DNA of 64,000 nt. Origin: Bradyrhizobium sp. ARR65. GTDB taxonomy: Bacteria; Pseudomonadota; Alphaproteobacteria; Rhizobiales; Xanthobacteraceae. Shown here piece after piece: positions 26,311 to 35,389 of the stretch (position 1 is the stretch's first letter; every line of letters starts with the position of its first letter). The stretch lies in NCBI RefSeq assembly GCF_000472385.1, contig NZ_AWZU01000002.1, forward strand, positions 186,001 through 250,000, written 5' to 3'. Both the position numbers and the translations under genes were made by a program. The notes under the pieces were generated by a model, which saw only the letters and a program-made list of their open reading frames with translations, did no database searches and was not told the origin of the DNA.

Positions 26311-26604
26311 TTAGCCTGCACGCGGCAAAACACGGCGACGACGCCCCTTGCCCCGGCCACGGTTCGGGTTGAACTCGTCAACCGCGTTCTGCCAAGCGAT
26401 GATCTCGCTCTCGAACCAGACCCGCCGGTTCGGGCTGATGTAAGTCGATTTCGGAAAACGGCCCGCCTTCTCCATCCGGTAAAGCGTGGTGCGGCCGACC
26501 GGGATGATCTCCAAGACCTGCTTTTCGGTCAGCATGCGCCGAGGGCCGGATTTATCCGGTGCCGCACCATCCGTTTCGGCTTCATGTCGATTTGCGGCGG
26601 TCAT
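26311..26604 (-). CDS. AlpA-family transcriptional regulator / excisionase-like HTH protein
   Basis: 97 residues. The centre has the AlpA/HTH_17 pattern: RMLTEKQVLEIIPVGRTTLY, then RMEKAGRFPKSTYIS and RVWFESEIIAWQ. The C-terminus is very basic (RGRGKGRRRRV). AlpA proteins activate integrase or excision genes in P4-like elements and cryptic prophages. It is divergent from the gene at 26744, and the 139 bases between hold the likely control region. No integrase is adjacent; the integrase is at the other end of the element. Confidence 0.85.
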   Translation of the reverse strand: MTAANRHEAETDGAAPDKSGPRRMLTEKQVLEIIPVGRTTLYRMEKAGRFPKSTYISPNRRVWFESEIIAWQNAVDEFNPNRGRGKGRRRRVLPRAG

Positions 26605-26743
26605 AACGAGCTCGGGGAACTCTCAAAAATCAAGGGCGAAGTGTGAACTTGTTATGCGCTATAGATTGACGCACCATTGGTGCCAACGAAAACTGGCGGC
26701 GCATTTTCGTGCCGCCAAATAGCGTTTCAATGCGCCAGCCCGC

Positions 26744-27412
26744 ATGACTAAGCACAGGCCATCTCCGAGCAAGGCAGAACGCCGTGAGCAGCAATTTGAG
26801 AAGCTGTTAGCGTCGATGGGCATGAGCGAGGACCCATTCGCAAGGTTTGTATTGACACAAGACCTTCAGCACCTCGAAAGCCAGTACGCGCGCTGGATTG
26901 CCACGTTGGACAAACAGCCAGATGTCGATCTGGTGCGCAGATATCGTGCGGCCATCACCAAGGTGCTCATGCTTTCCGAAAAGATCGGGCCCGATTTCTT
27001 AGCAAGCGAAATCGAGATGGCGGGTTGGGCTCGAAACATACCCGAGGCGGATGAGCAGACGCTGCATGCCTTGAGGGCCGACTACGGGCACGAGCGGCAA
27101 GATGTGGTGGCTGTGTTGACGGCTCACGAGTTGAATATCGAGCATTGGCTCAAGATCAGCGGAGATACTTACAAAAAGCGCGACCTGCGCAAACTGGTGG
27201 TCGAACCCTTTTTCCAGCTGATGGCCAAGCACGGGATCACCACGAGCCGCAAGCAGCGGCCGCGCAAACAGATATTTGACGCGCTGTTCGACTGGCTCGG
27301 GGTCGAACAGAAGTTCCGACCTTCGAGTGCCAATATCGACGCGATTGCCAGAGAGTTTGGAGGCAGCGCCAGCGCCTCGGAGCCCAACACTAAGCGGCGG
27401 ACCAAAAACTGA
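26744..27412 (+). CDS. hypothetical protein
   Basis: 222 residues, soluble, charged and helical, with no signal peptide or membrane segment. The N-terminus is basic (SPSKAERREQQFEKLLASM) and the C-terminus ends TKRRTKN. It starts 139 bases from the divergent AlpA gene and precedes the replication gene by about 200 bases, so it is probably an early, replication-associated gene. No family recognised. The start has no strong ribosome site. Confidence 0.6.
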   Translation: MTKHRPSPSKAERREQQFEKLLASMGMSEDPFARFVLTQDLQHLESQYARWIATLDKQPDVDLVRRYRAAITKVLMLSEKIGPDFLASEIEMAGWARNIPEADEQTLHALRADYGHERQDVVAVLTAHELNIEHWLKISGDTYKKRDLRKLVVEPFFQLMAKHGITTSRKQRPRKQIFDALFDWLGVEQKFRPSSANIDAIAREFGGSASASEPNTKRRTKN

Positions 27413-27543
27413 CCGCCGCTTTTCCTGTGCTTTCGCAAGACTCGGCATCACAATGAAAGAACTCTGCGCATCGGCGCGCCGGGTTCAACTGGGGCGGCTG
27501 ACGTGCGCAGCCGCTTTCCGCACATTGATCTAACCAAAAGCAA

Positions 27544-27577
27544 ACCCCCTAGGGCCTCGCGACAGGCGCTAGGGGGT
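27544..27577. promoter_or_regulatory. stem-loop in the leader of the replication gene
   Basis: A 34-base hairpin: ACCCCCTAG at 27544-27552 pairs with CTAGGGGGT at 27569-27577. One G-G mismatch follows, then an inner GCCT/AGGC helix around CGCGAC. It ends 33 bases before ATG 27611. It could be a terminator of the upstream gene, a translation control structure or a protein site. Confidence 0.5.
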
Positions 27578-27610
27578 GCAGAATGCTTGTGACCTCAGGA
27601 AAGTTCACTC

Positions 27611-30166
27611 ATGTTCGATACCACACAATACGACACCATTGCAAAGTACTTCGAGGACTTTGCGGCCGCGGTCAGCTCTGCCGAAACCATGGACCGCGCC
27701 CCGATCTGCGAGCCGTGGGAGTATTGGCCGAAGCCCGGAACGCCGGAGGCGACTGCACTTCAGTACAGCATGCGTGACTGGGTCCCTGTGCCGATTCCGC
27801 ACGGGCAGAAAAAGCCGATCGGCAACGATTGGCAGCATCGCGTTATTACCGGAAGCCAGGTCCATCGGTTCTTCGGCGAAAAGCCCCAGAACATCGGTGT
27901 GCAGCTCGGTCTGAAGTCGCGCGGGCTCACCGACGTTGACCTCGACTGCCCGGAGGCGATCGTCATGGCGTCTGCCGTGTTGCCGGGAACCGACGCGATC
28001 TTCGGTCGCGCCTCGAAGCGCAATAGCCATCGCTTGTACACCACGTCTCTCGCTGCGAAGATCGATCAGGCTGCGTTGCAGTTCAAAGACCCGATCAGCA
28101 AGACCATGATGCTGGAGGTCCGTATCGGCGGTGGCGACAAGGGCGCGCAAACCGTCTTTCCCGGTTCGGTCCATGAGAGCGGCGAGCCGATCAAATGGGA
28201 GGAGGACGGAGATCCTGCTGAGATTGAGGGCGATGAGCTGGTCGGGCGCGCCAAGCTGTTGGCCGCGCTTTGCTTGTTCGCGCGCTACTGGCCGCAGAAG
28301 CCGAAGCCGGGCGAGAGCGGCGGCCGTCACGATGCGTCGCTCACCGTTGGCGGCTTCTTGGCTCGCTGCGGATTCCATTTGGCGCATGTGAAACTCTACG
28401 TTGAATGGGTCGCACGATCAGCCAACGATGAGGAATGGCGCGATCGCATCAAGGCGGCGCACGATGCTGCAGTCGCCTATCAAAAGGGTGAGCGGACACG
28501 CGGCTTTCCCGCATTGAAGGAGCTGTTTGGCGACAAGATCGCAGACAAGGTTGCCGAGTGGCTCGGCTACAGCGGCGCACGCGATGAAAACGTAGGGCTG
28601 CACGCAGATCGCGAGCAGCCGGATGTAGATCAGGAACGCGCTGAAAAGCAGGTTATCTTTGTGACGGCGCACGCGACGCCAGCGATCGCCAGGACAGCAG
28701 AGGAGATTCTGCTCAACAGCAACGTTCCACTGTATCAGCGCGGCGGCAAATTGGTTCGTCCTATCATCGATGAAGCCGACGCCTCACATGGCCGTCGGAC
28801 TAAAATCGCCCGGCTCGTCGAAGTCGCCCCGATCTATCTGCGCAACGAGCTCGATAAGGTCGCAACCTGGATGAAGTGGGATGCGCGGGCCAGGAAAAAT
28901 GTGCTGATCGGCGCTCCTGGTGACATCGCACGTGTCATTCTCAGCCAGCTCGGGCATTGGATGTTCCCGCGCATCGCAGGAGTCATCACCACGCCGACAA
29001 TGCGGCGGGATGGCTCGGTGCTTCTGACCCCCGGCTATGACGACGCCACGCGGTTGCTGTTGATGGCGCCGCCGCCGATGCCGCCGATCCCCGAGCATCC
29101 AACTCGCAATGATGCGATCGCGGCCTTGAAGCTGTTGGAAGGGCTGCTCTCGGAATTCCCGTTCGTTGATGCGGTCGCGAAGTCGGTAGCATTGACCGGC
29201 CTGCTAACTCCGGTTGTGCGCGGCGCGTTTCCGGTCGCGCCGATGCATGTCAGCATCGCGCCCGTTGCGGGCAGCGGGAAGTCCTACCTCTGGGACATCG
29301 CGGCGGCGATCTCCATTGGCAAGCTGATGCCCGTTATGTCGGCAGCCCAGAAGGAGGAGGAACTGGAGAAGCGGCTGGTGGCGGCGGCTCTATCCGGCCA
29401 GCCGTTGCTGTCTGTTGATAATATCTCTGGTGAGCTGCGTTCCGATCTGCTCTGCCAATTGATCGAACGCCAGATTGTGGACGTCCGCATTCTGGGTAAA
29501 AGCGAGAATGTTAGCGTCGAAACGCGCGGGCTCACGACTTATGGAACGGGCAATAACGTCGCGATCTATGCCGACCTCACTCGCCGAACGCTTGTGGCCA
29601 ACCTTGACCCGGAAATGGAGCGGCCTGAGATGCGGACTTTCCGCAACGATCCGATCGCCATCGTCCTGGCCGATCGCGGGAAATACATTGCCGCGTGCTT
29701 GACGATTGTCCGCGCCTATATGGCCGCCGGATGTCCTGACAAGCTGCCTCGATTGGCATCGTTCGAGGGTTGGTCCGACACGGTGCGGTCGGCGCTGAGC
29801 TGGCTTGGGCAAGCTGATCCGGTCGAGTCATTTGAACTCGCCCGGGCGGAAGACCCAGATCGTGTCTTGCTGCTGACGCTGATGCTTGCGTGGAAGGACG
29901 CCATCGGCATCGGCACCCGGCGCACCTTGGCTCAGGTCATCACCACGGCCGACTACTCGCAGTCGGGGATTTTCGAACATCCCGATCTGCGAGACGCGTT
30001 GGTGTCCGCCTCCGGCAAGAATAGTGGTCAGGATGTAGATTTGACCGGCCTGGGCGTTTGGCTCCGCGGACGTAAGGGGCGCGTCGTCGAAGGGATGCGG
30101 TTCAACAACGAGAAGAGCAAAGGGCATGCCGCCCAGTGGTGGCTTGAGGAGGTGAAGCGCAAATAA
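27611..30166 (+). CDS. bifunctional primase/polymerase with C-terminal P-loop ATPase domain (replication protein)
   Basis: 851 residues. The N-terminal 250 residues look like an archaeo-eukaryotic primase (prim-pol) domain: NIGVQLG, TDVDLDCPEA at about 107-116 with the metal-binding DxD, NSHRLY at about 137, and a GGG...TVFPGSVH segment. A linker with DUF-like helices follows. The C-terminal part has a Walker A (PVAGSGKS, about 549-556) and a possible Walker B (LLSVDN, about 599). This is the layout of P4-alpha-like initiator proteins, which prime and unwind element DNA. AGGAAAG lies 9 bases before the ATG. It is the best evidence that the element replicates when excised. Confidence 0.8.
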   Translation: MFDTTQYDTIAKYFEDFAAAVSSAETMDRAPICEPWEYWPKPGTPEATALQYSMRDWVPVPIPHGQKKPIGNDWQHRVITGSQVHRFFGEKPQNIGVQLGLKSRGLTDVDLDCPEAIVMASAVLPGTDAIFGRASKRNSHRLYTTSLAAKIDQAALQFKDPISKTMMLEVRIGGGDKGAQTVFPGSVHESGEPIKWEEDGDPAEIEGDELVGRAKLLAALCLFARYWPQKPKPGESGGRHDASLTVGGFLARCGFHLAHVKLYVEWVARSANDEEWRDRIKAAHDAAVAYQKGERTRGFPALKELFGDKIADKVAEWLGYSGARDENVGLHADREQPDVDQERAEKQVIFVTAHATPAIARTAEEILLNSNVPLYQRGGKLVRPIIDEADASHGRRTKIARLVEVAPIYLRNELDKVATWMKWDARARKNVLIGAPGDIARVILSQLGHWMFPRIAGVITTPTMRRDGSVLLTPGYDDATRLLLMAPPPMPPIPEHPTRNDAIAALKLLEGLLSEFPFVDAVAKSVALTGLLTPVVRGAFPVAPMHVSIAPVAGSGKSYLWDIAAAISIGKLMPVMSAAQKEEELEKRLVAAALSGQPLLSVDNISGELRSDLLCQLIERQIVDVRILGKSENVSVETRGLTTYGTGNNVAIYADLTRRTLVANLDPEMERPEMRTFRNDPIAIVLADRGKYIAACLTIVRAYMAAGCPDKLPRLASFEGWSDTVRSALSWLGQADPVESFELARAEDPDRVLLLTLMLAWKDAIGIGTRRTLAQVITTADYSQSGIFEHPDLRDALVSASGKNSGQDVDLTGLGVWLRGRKGRVVEGMRFNNEKSKGHAAQWWLEEVKRK

Positions 30167-30542
30167 GCAAGGCTACCATGGCTACCGTCGGCTACCAATC
30201 TGGGGTCACAGGTGAAGAAATGTCAGATCTCGTGTGTTGCGAGCAGCGGAGTGATCTTTCGCGACAGTTCAGCGCTGGTGCTCTCGAAGCGGTAGCTGAT
30301 CGTAGCGATAGTAGCTTGTAGGTGAGACGCAATCAGAGCGACATGCGATGCGGGTGGCCGGGGACCCGCAACAACAACGGCAAAAATGAAGCGAAAGCAT
30401 CGGTTGCAAAAATTGGTCGGGTCCTTCCCAACCGGGAGAACGGGGCGGGTCGCGCCCGCCCGCACGCCCTGGCTAGGGCATGAAAGTGCCAAGGCCAACA
30501 ACAACACTTATCGGAGATCAACGGTAACAGCGGAGCAATCAG
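30167..30542. other. gene-free region after the replication gene; three GGCTACC repeats
   Basis: No gene is supported in these 376 bases. Just after the stop, GGCTACC occurs at 30171, 30180 and 30190 (spacing 9 and 10). A 48-codon frame starts at 30178 but has no ribosome site. The remainder shows nothing recognisable. Confidence 0.4.
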
Positions 30543-30965
30543 ATGGGATTTGACATTGTCGGCGGCGGCGGCGGCGGCGGCGGGGCGTTTCCCGTGGGAA
30601 GATTTTGGTGGGTTACACTTGCCGACTACTCGCATCACGTTGCGCCAAGCATAGCGGCGGCCTGCCGCTATTGGTACTCGAACGATGAGGATGGACTGGA
30701 CGCAGATCAGGCCCGCCAACTCGGCGCCGAACTGCAACGCTCTGTAGACAATTGCGTGGTCGATGCCTACGCGCGCGAATACTTTGCTTACTTGCGCAAA
30801 GAAAACAATTTGCCGGACTTCCCGCAATACGACGAGAGCGATGTGTTTCTCCCCCGCAAATTAACAACGCACGAGCAAGAACGCGTATTCGTCAACGAGT
30901 TCGTCGCCGAGGTGCAGCGCTTCATCGAGTTTCTGCTCGCTTGTGACGGCTTTGCTATTCTCTAA
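30543..30965 (+). CDS. hypothetical protein with N-terminal glycine run
   Basis: 140 residues. After MGFDIV comes a run of eight glycines (a GGC repeat in the DNA), then FWWVTLADYSHHVAPSIAAA. The rest is charged and helical (DADQARQLGAELQRSVDN, HEQERVFVNEFVAEVQRFIE). No family is recognised. GCGGAGCAATCAG precedes the ATG. The triplet run is prone to slippage, so its length may vary between relatives. Confidence 0.6.
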   Translation: MGFDIVGGGGGGGGAFPVGRFWWVTLADYSHHVAPSIAAACRYWYSNDEDGLDADQARQLGAELQRSVDNCVVDAYAREYFAYLRKENNLPDFPQYDESDVFLPRKLTTHEQERVFVNEFVAEVQRFIEFLLACDGFAIL

Positions 30966-31024
30966 CGCTCCACCACGACAGGAATGGCATCCGGCCCGCT
31001 TAACGACGTGCCACAACAACGAAG

Positions 31025-31555
31025 ATGCAAATGGAAAACCTGCTTTCGATAAACCGCGCCGCCGATCTGCTTGAAAAGGATCGGGCCACGCTGGTCCGGG
31101 CGTTGCGATACGTGCCCCCTGATGGCCACGAACGGGATCAACCGCGCTGGTACATAGAGACGATCGTTGCCGCGCTTGCGGTGAAGCCTCATGCGCGTCG
31201 TGAGGTTGGCAAGTTCCGGGATCGTTTCGGCATCCGCTCGTCAAAGCTCAGCGCCATGCGGCGTGAGTATGAAGAGGGGCTTGCGTTGATCAGCACCGAG
31301 CCGTCGCTCGCGAAGCGCCGCGAGATGGCGCTGTCGCTGGCGCCGCTGCTGGCAGCGTTCCAGGAGTTGTATCTCAGCGTCGGCCGGGCGCTCCACGTGG
31401 CGGATGAGGACGTGCTTGGCGCGCGCGCTGACCTGATCTGGGGCGAGATGATGGACGAGGTCAGCGAGGCTGCGGAATGGCCGCGCTCCGATGGCTTCTT
31501 CCTGAAGATGTCCGAGGCCATGTGGCCCGACACTGACGACGGCGAGGCGGCGTGA
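31025..31555 (+). CDS. HTH DNA-binding protein, terminase small subunit (Nu1)-like
   Basis: 176 residues. The N-terminus (NLLSINRAADLLEKDRATLV, RALRYVPPDG, then WYIETIVAAL) matches the winged-helix pattern of Nu1-type phage packaging proteins and MerR-like excisionases. The C-terminal 100 residues are helical with no assignment. Start at 31025 or 31031. It overlaps the next gene by one base (TGATG). In P4-like satellites and PICIs a small-terminase-like protein redirects packaging of the helper phage, so this similarity is noted, but I cannot verify it. Confidence 0.55.
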   Translation: MQMENLLSINRAADLLEKDRATLVRALRYVPPDGHERDQPRWYIETIVAALAVKPHARREVGKFRDRFGIRSSKLSAMRREYEEGLALISTEPSLAKRREMALSLAPLLAAFQELYLSVGRALHVADEDVLGARADLIWGEMMDEVSEAAEWPRSDGFFLKMSEAMWPDTDDGEAA

Positions 31556-31977
31556 TGACCGACCAGCAGACTTCACTCGCCAACGAACTCGACCGGCTTG
31601 CCGCTGAGCATGTCCGGCTGGCCGCCGATACCGCGCGGCTCGCCAAGCATGTCCGTCAGTTTGGTCAGCCCGGTGATGTCCTCGACCTGATCAATGGCGG
31701 TGCGCTGCTCACCGTCCAGCAGGCATCGGTCATTTGCGGCATCACCAACCAGCGCATCCTCGATTGGATCGAGGATGCAGCGGCTAAGGGGTGTCCATTC
31801 GCCAAGAAGGGCGCGACGTGGCTGATCGGCACCGACCGCCTATTCGCCTACATCGAGAAGCATCGCGGTGGGCAGCCCGCCTGCGTGAAGGCCAGGAACC
31901 TCCTGAAGGCGCACTGGCCGCAGTGGTCCAAGACGGCGGAGCTGAACACCGAGATAAAGGCGCGTGCGGCGAGCTGA
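31555..31977 (+). CDS. HTH-containing hypothetical protein
   Basis: 140 residues. The N-terminal half is coiled coil (LANELDRLAAEHVRLAADTA). The C-terminal half has ALLTVQQASVICGITNQRIL then ATWLIGTDRLFAYIE, the excisionase/MerR-like HTH pattern in which the DNA-binding helix is followed by a short wing. It is translationally coupled to the preceding HTH gene. Function unknown; a paired regulator or packaging factor is possible. Confidence 0.6.
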   Translation: MTDQQTSLANELDRLAAEHVRLAADTARLAKHVRQFGQPGDVLDLINGGALLTVQQASVICGITNQRILDWIEDAAAKGCPFAKKGATWLIGTDRLFAYIEKHRGGQPACVKARNLLKAHWPQWSKTAELNTEIKARAAS

Positions 31978-32241
31978 GCAGAATTGTGCGCAGCTTGACC
32001 AGCGAACTGACTGGCTGGGCAAATGTCTGCACTTGGCGCAAGCGGACGTGCGGTCACCGAGGAGAAAGTCGGGGTTTGACCTATTTCGAACATGGGCCGT
32101 CCCAAACGGGGCCCGTCGGCGTGCTCTCGGGCCGCCACGAAAAAACGAAACGATCAGCCGAAGGTGCCCGAACTGCTGTGCGGCCCGCCTGGAGGGCTTC
32201 TCTACTGACTGGGTCAAAAGCCTCTGCGTCGCTCTTGGTTC

Positions 32242-32820
32242 TTAAAGGACCGGTCTATACCAGATGTTAAGAGCTAGCTGCCCGTCAGGGTCCTTTAGCC
32301 ACTGAAAACCGGTCATTGTGTAGCCGTCCTTGCTGGCTATATTTCCTCCGCCGTTGTCAGGCGGCTCTTTTGTTCCCACACCATATTCTTCATTGCCCAG
32401 CTTGAATTTGGCTGGTGCTTCAACTCGACGGTACCAAACGTAAAGTGACCCACCAACAAGTTGAAGTGCGGAAACAATACTTCCTTCAGGAACGTGTATC
32501 GGAGCGCTGCCGCCATGTGTGGAAGGTGGAGTTGTGGCAGGAAGCGAATTTTCTTCGCCCAGCTGCCATTCTTTTTCGCCCTGAATAGTTCTGTATTGAA
32601 TTTGCAACCATCTGGGACCCGGCCTATCGACCTTACCGAGCTGGAGGTGGGAGAGTATGGCGTTTGGAGGAATTGACACTTTCCCCGTCCCTTCAGCCAT
32701 TTGCCCGAGCGGAACTGCTGGTCCTAGTTGGATATTTGGCCCGACGGGTTGAGCCTTCGCAGTTATTGTGGTCGCTAAAAAAATTGCGCATACAGCGGGG
32801 ATGATTGAGCCCTGGATCAT
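32242..32820 (-). CDS. secreted hypothetical protein
   Basis: 192 residues. The N-terminus MIQGSIIPAVCAIFLATT with ITAKAQ is a signal peptide. The mature part is a repeat of beta-rich modules: PPNAILSHLQLGKV...RWLQIQYRTI and PEGSIVSALQLVGGSLYVWYRR, and a third DGYTMTGFQWL...LNIWYRP. This suggests a small periplasmic or extracellular beta-barrel-like domain. ATG 32820 is fixed by GGAGGATAA. Its own strand and position between two plus-strand blocks suggest an independent cargo gene. No family recognised. Confidence 0.65.
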   Translation of the reverse strand: MIQGSIIPAVCAIFLATTITAKAQPVGPNIQLGPAVPLGQMAEGTGKVSIPPNAILSHLQLGKVDRPGPRWLQIQYRTIQGEKEWQLGEENSLPATTPPSTHGGSAPIHVPEGSIVSALQLVGGSLYVWYRRVEAPAKFKLGNEEYGVGTKEPPDNGGGNIASKDGYTMTGFQWLKDPDGQLALNIWYRPVL

Positions 32821-32830
32821 TTTATCCTCC

Positions 32831-32870
32831 AACACGCGGATGTGGTGGGCAACACGCGGATATGGTGGGG
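32831..32870. repeat. two tandem 20-bp direct repeats
   Basis: AACACGCGGATGTGGTGGGC (32831-32850) is followed directly by AACACGCGGATATGGTGGGG (32851-32870), 18 of 20 identical. They sit upstream of the minus-strand gene 32242-32820, at its promoter side, and in the gene-free stretch 32821-33204 where nothing else is recognisable. They may be an operator or an iteron-like site. Confidence 0.6.
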
Positions 32871-33204
32871 TGCCAAGCGATGGACGTTAGCGACGGGTCC
32901 GCGGTCGCAGTCAATGGCTCTTAATGGGTAAGCCGATGGTCGCTCTTGGCCCATAGCTGCCCCGGACGTGTGCGACGGCATGTCCGCAACTGGTGAAAGC
33001 AGACGCCCCGCATTCCACGTGCATCCGTCTGTTAACGGCCTGAACCTTCTTTAAGGCCCAGCGCGTCGCCAAGACGCAACAGCTGAGGCCGCATCAGGCA
33101 AAACGCAAAAACTTGGCGCCCCCCAAGCGGAAACCGCATCGAAATTGGTGCCGCCCAAGTCCTGCACCTAGGCAAATCACGTCGCTGCAGCGACAATTCC
33201 TTCC

Positions 33205-34167
33205 ATGAAAATTCAATTCCGTAGGACTATGACCCAGAAAATCGAAACCACGATCGCCGCGCTGGCGAAGCGGGCGGATCAGCTCGCCATCAAGCGCGCC
33301 AAGGCGCAGGACGCGCTCGACAAGGCAACCAAGGCCCGCCAGGACGCGCTCCTGTCGGGCGATCTCGACGATGAGCGCGCGTTGGCCAGGTTGCAGGCCG
33401 TCGTTGATACCGCCGCGTCGGCGGTTACGGGCATCGACGACGCGATCACAGTCTTGGCCCGCCAGAAGTCTGAGGCAGAAGCCCAGCTCACCGCTGAGCG
33501 CGAGCGCGTCAAGCGCGCCGAGGCTGCCGACAAGCTCGCGGTGCAAGTCTCGGCGATTGCCACGGTGTTCAAGCCATGGCTGGAGCGGTCGCGCGTCCTT
33601 GCCGATACCCTGGCCCAGCTTGAGCATTGGCACTTCGGCTGCAATGAGATGAGCCAGTTCTTGCAGAGCGCCATGGGCCAGCTCGAAACGGCCATGAACA
33701 TCCAGGTTGCCGAGCTGCAGGCGATGCCCAAAGCGATCATTGATGGCGTCATGGACGTGCCCCCGCCGAAGCCGGTGGCGGCACCTCCTGCGGTGACGGC
33801 CGAGCCCGAGCCGACGCGGACGGTGTTCTGCCTGCGCTCGATCAGGTGGAAGAGCGCCGCCGGTCGCGAGTATAGTGCCCTGCAATACGAGGACGTACAG
33901 CTGCCTTTGGCGCTGGCCGAGAAGGCGCTGCGTCGCGGGGTCTGCGTCCCGGTGACCGACGATCGCCGCAAGACCCTCCGCAACGCGCGCGGCGGGCATC
34001 ACGCGAACGTCAATGCGATCGACATCGTCGATCTCGATGCTCTTGACGATCCCAAGGCTCCTTATGTCGGCCCTGAAACGGCTGAGGTTCTGCGTCAGGC
34101 CGACTTCAAAGTCGTCGATCGTGGCCCAGCGCGCACTGGCGTGATCAACGTCGCGCGGGTGCTCTAG
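33205..34167 (+). CDS. hypothetical protein with long coiled coil
   Basis: 320 residues. Residues about 9-120 are a strong coiled coil (Ala/Lys/Glu-rich heptads such as RADQLAIKRAKAQDALDKAT). A helical segment (about 120-180) and a Pro/Ala-rich linker (PPPKPVAAPPAV) follow. The C-terminal domain (about 200-320) has REYSALQYEDVQLPLALAEK. The start may instead be ATG 33229. The layout resembles phage or satellite structural/accessory proteins, but no family was recognised. It is probably the first gene of a short block with the peptidase-like gene. Confidence 0.6.
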   Translation: MKIQFRRTMTQKIETTIAALAKRADQLAIKRAKAQDALDKATKARQDALLSGDLDDERALARLQAVVDTAASAVTGIDDAITVLARQKSEAEAQLTAERERVKRAEAADKLAVQVSAIATVFKPWLERSRVLADTLAQLEHWHFGCNEMSQFLQSAMGQLETAMNIQVAELQAMPKAIIDGVMDVPPPKPVAAPPAVTAEPEPTRTVFCLRSIRWKSAAGREYSALQYEDVQLPLALAEKALRRGVCVPVTDDRRKTLRNARGGHHANVNAIDIVDLDALDDPKAPYVGPETAEVLRQADFKVVDRGPARTGVINVARVL

Positions 34168-34362
34168 CGATGCTGCCTCGCCGCGATCAGTTGCTGCATC
34201 GGGTGTCCGGCGAGAACGCCGCATCGAATTGCTTCGCTGTGAATAGCTGTCAATCGGCGGCCGAAGGTGCGCTTTTCTCCCGCAGCGTCCCGCCGGTTCC
34301 GCGTGCTGCCGCGGTCGTTTTTCCCTTGGGCGACATGCGGCAGCACGCACCGGAGTTTTGCG

Positions 34363-35016
34363 ATGTCTGAGATCTACGACACCCTTGCCCGCGACACCCG
34401 CATCGCGCGGCATGAAGCCGCGCACCTGACGGTTGGCCGTGCTCTCGGCGCCGAGTTCGGTGGCGCAACCATCGAGGAGAACCTTGATCTGGGTTTTTCG
34501 GGTCTCGTGTGGGGGCCTGATTTCCAGTCCTGCTTTTCCGGGAAGACCAGCTCGACGATCCAACAGATCGACGACCTTATGCCGCGCGATGGCGACACCC
34601 GCGACGAGGACACGGCGCCGATCTTCCAGCACGTTCACAATCGCATCATCGAGTTGACGGCCGGGAGCGAGGCCGAGAAGTTGGCCTTCGGTGCCGCCTG
34701 GGCGGCTACCGATGATCGCAAGCAAGAGAAGCAGCTGGCGCGGCTGATTTTTACGAATGCGGAGGCTGCCGATGCCTTCATTGCGGCTTGTGCGCTGGAA
34801 GCTCGTGCAATTCTGCAGCGTCAGGCGGATGTTCTCGACGCCCTGACTAACGCGCTGTTGCAGCATCGCACGATTGACGGCGCGCAGATCGACGACACGA
34901 TCGCCAAGGCCGTTGCCGCGCGTCAAATTGCCGAGGAGCATCAGCGGCGCAAGCGCTGGCAGGATGTCGTCGCCAATGCCAGCAGATTCGAGGCTGAACA
35001 GCAGCGTGATGCGTAA
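34363..35016 (+). CDS. stand-alone M41 (FtsH-type) metallopeptidase-like protein
   Basis: 217 residues. HEAAH at about residues 17-21 fits the zinc motif HExxH. Downstream come TAGSEAEKLAFG and, at about 115-117, TDDRKQ, in the order and spacing of the M41 peptidase domain of FtsH (AGxAAEEL...G..DDL, where an Asp is the third zinc ligand). There is no AAA+ ATPase or membrane segment. It could act with a host ATPase or as an anti-host factor. The C-terminus is helical. ATG 34363 has CGGAG eight bases upstream. The end overlaps the next small gene. Protease activity is inferred from motifs only. Confidence 0.6.
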   Translation: MSEIYDTLARDTRIARHEAAHLTVGRALGAEFGGATIEENLDLGFSGLVWGPDFQSCFSGKTSSTIQQIDDLMPRDGDTRDEDTAPIFQHVHNRIIELTAGSEAEKLAFGAAWAATDDRKQEKQLARLIFTNAEAADAFIAACALEARAILQRQADVLDALTNALLQHRTIDGAQIDDTIAKAVAARQIAEEHQRRKRWQDVVANASRFEAEQQRDA

Positions 35017-35281
35017 CGAGCCTAACCCAATCGAAAGAATAATGTCTCACTTCGCAGGGCGGCTTCGTGATGCGCCCGGCGCTGCCCGGCTGGCGCACCT
35101 TGCGCGGACGGCTAAGCGCATTCCTGAGCCGGTTCTGGCCGATCTGGCGGCATTGATCGCGCAGCTCGATCATGTGCAACTCGTCGGGTTCGATGTGGTC
35201 GGCCGCCAAACCAATGTTGGTAAATTCCACAGACAAGGTGACAACGACTATCAAACGCCGAAGTGCGCGAGGTATGGTTAG
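35009..35281 (+). CDS. small hypothetical protein
   Basis: 90 residues, starting ATG 35009 inside the end of the peptidase-like gene (overlap of 8 bases), which suggests coupled translation. Sequence begins MRNEPNPIERIMSHFAGRL. The middle is helical (PEPVLADLAALIAQLDHVQL). No family or targeting signal is recognised. Its overlap and compact shape make it more likely real than the longer out-of-context frame from 34874. Confidence 0.45.
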   Translation: MRNEPNPIERIMSHFAGRLRDAPGAARLAHLARTAKRIPEPVLADLAALIAQLDHVQLVGFDVVGRQTNVGKFHRQGDNDYQTPKCARYG

Positions 35282-35389
35282 CATTCTGCTTATTGGAATA
35301 ATGAACATGCATCAGCTGCATTTAACGGGGCGTAGGCGGCTCTCTGGTTAGCCATATAGTCCAGATAATCAAACTGGAAGCTGTATACG

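Noticed and set aside
32831..32870. CRISPR repeat
   Set aside because: Two directly adjoining units without spacers and no cas genes nearby.
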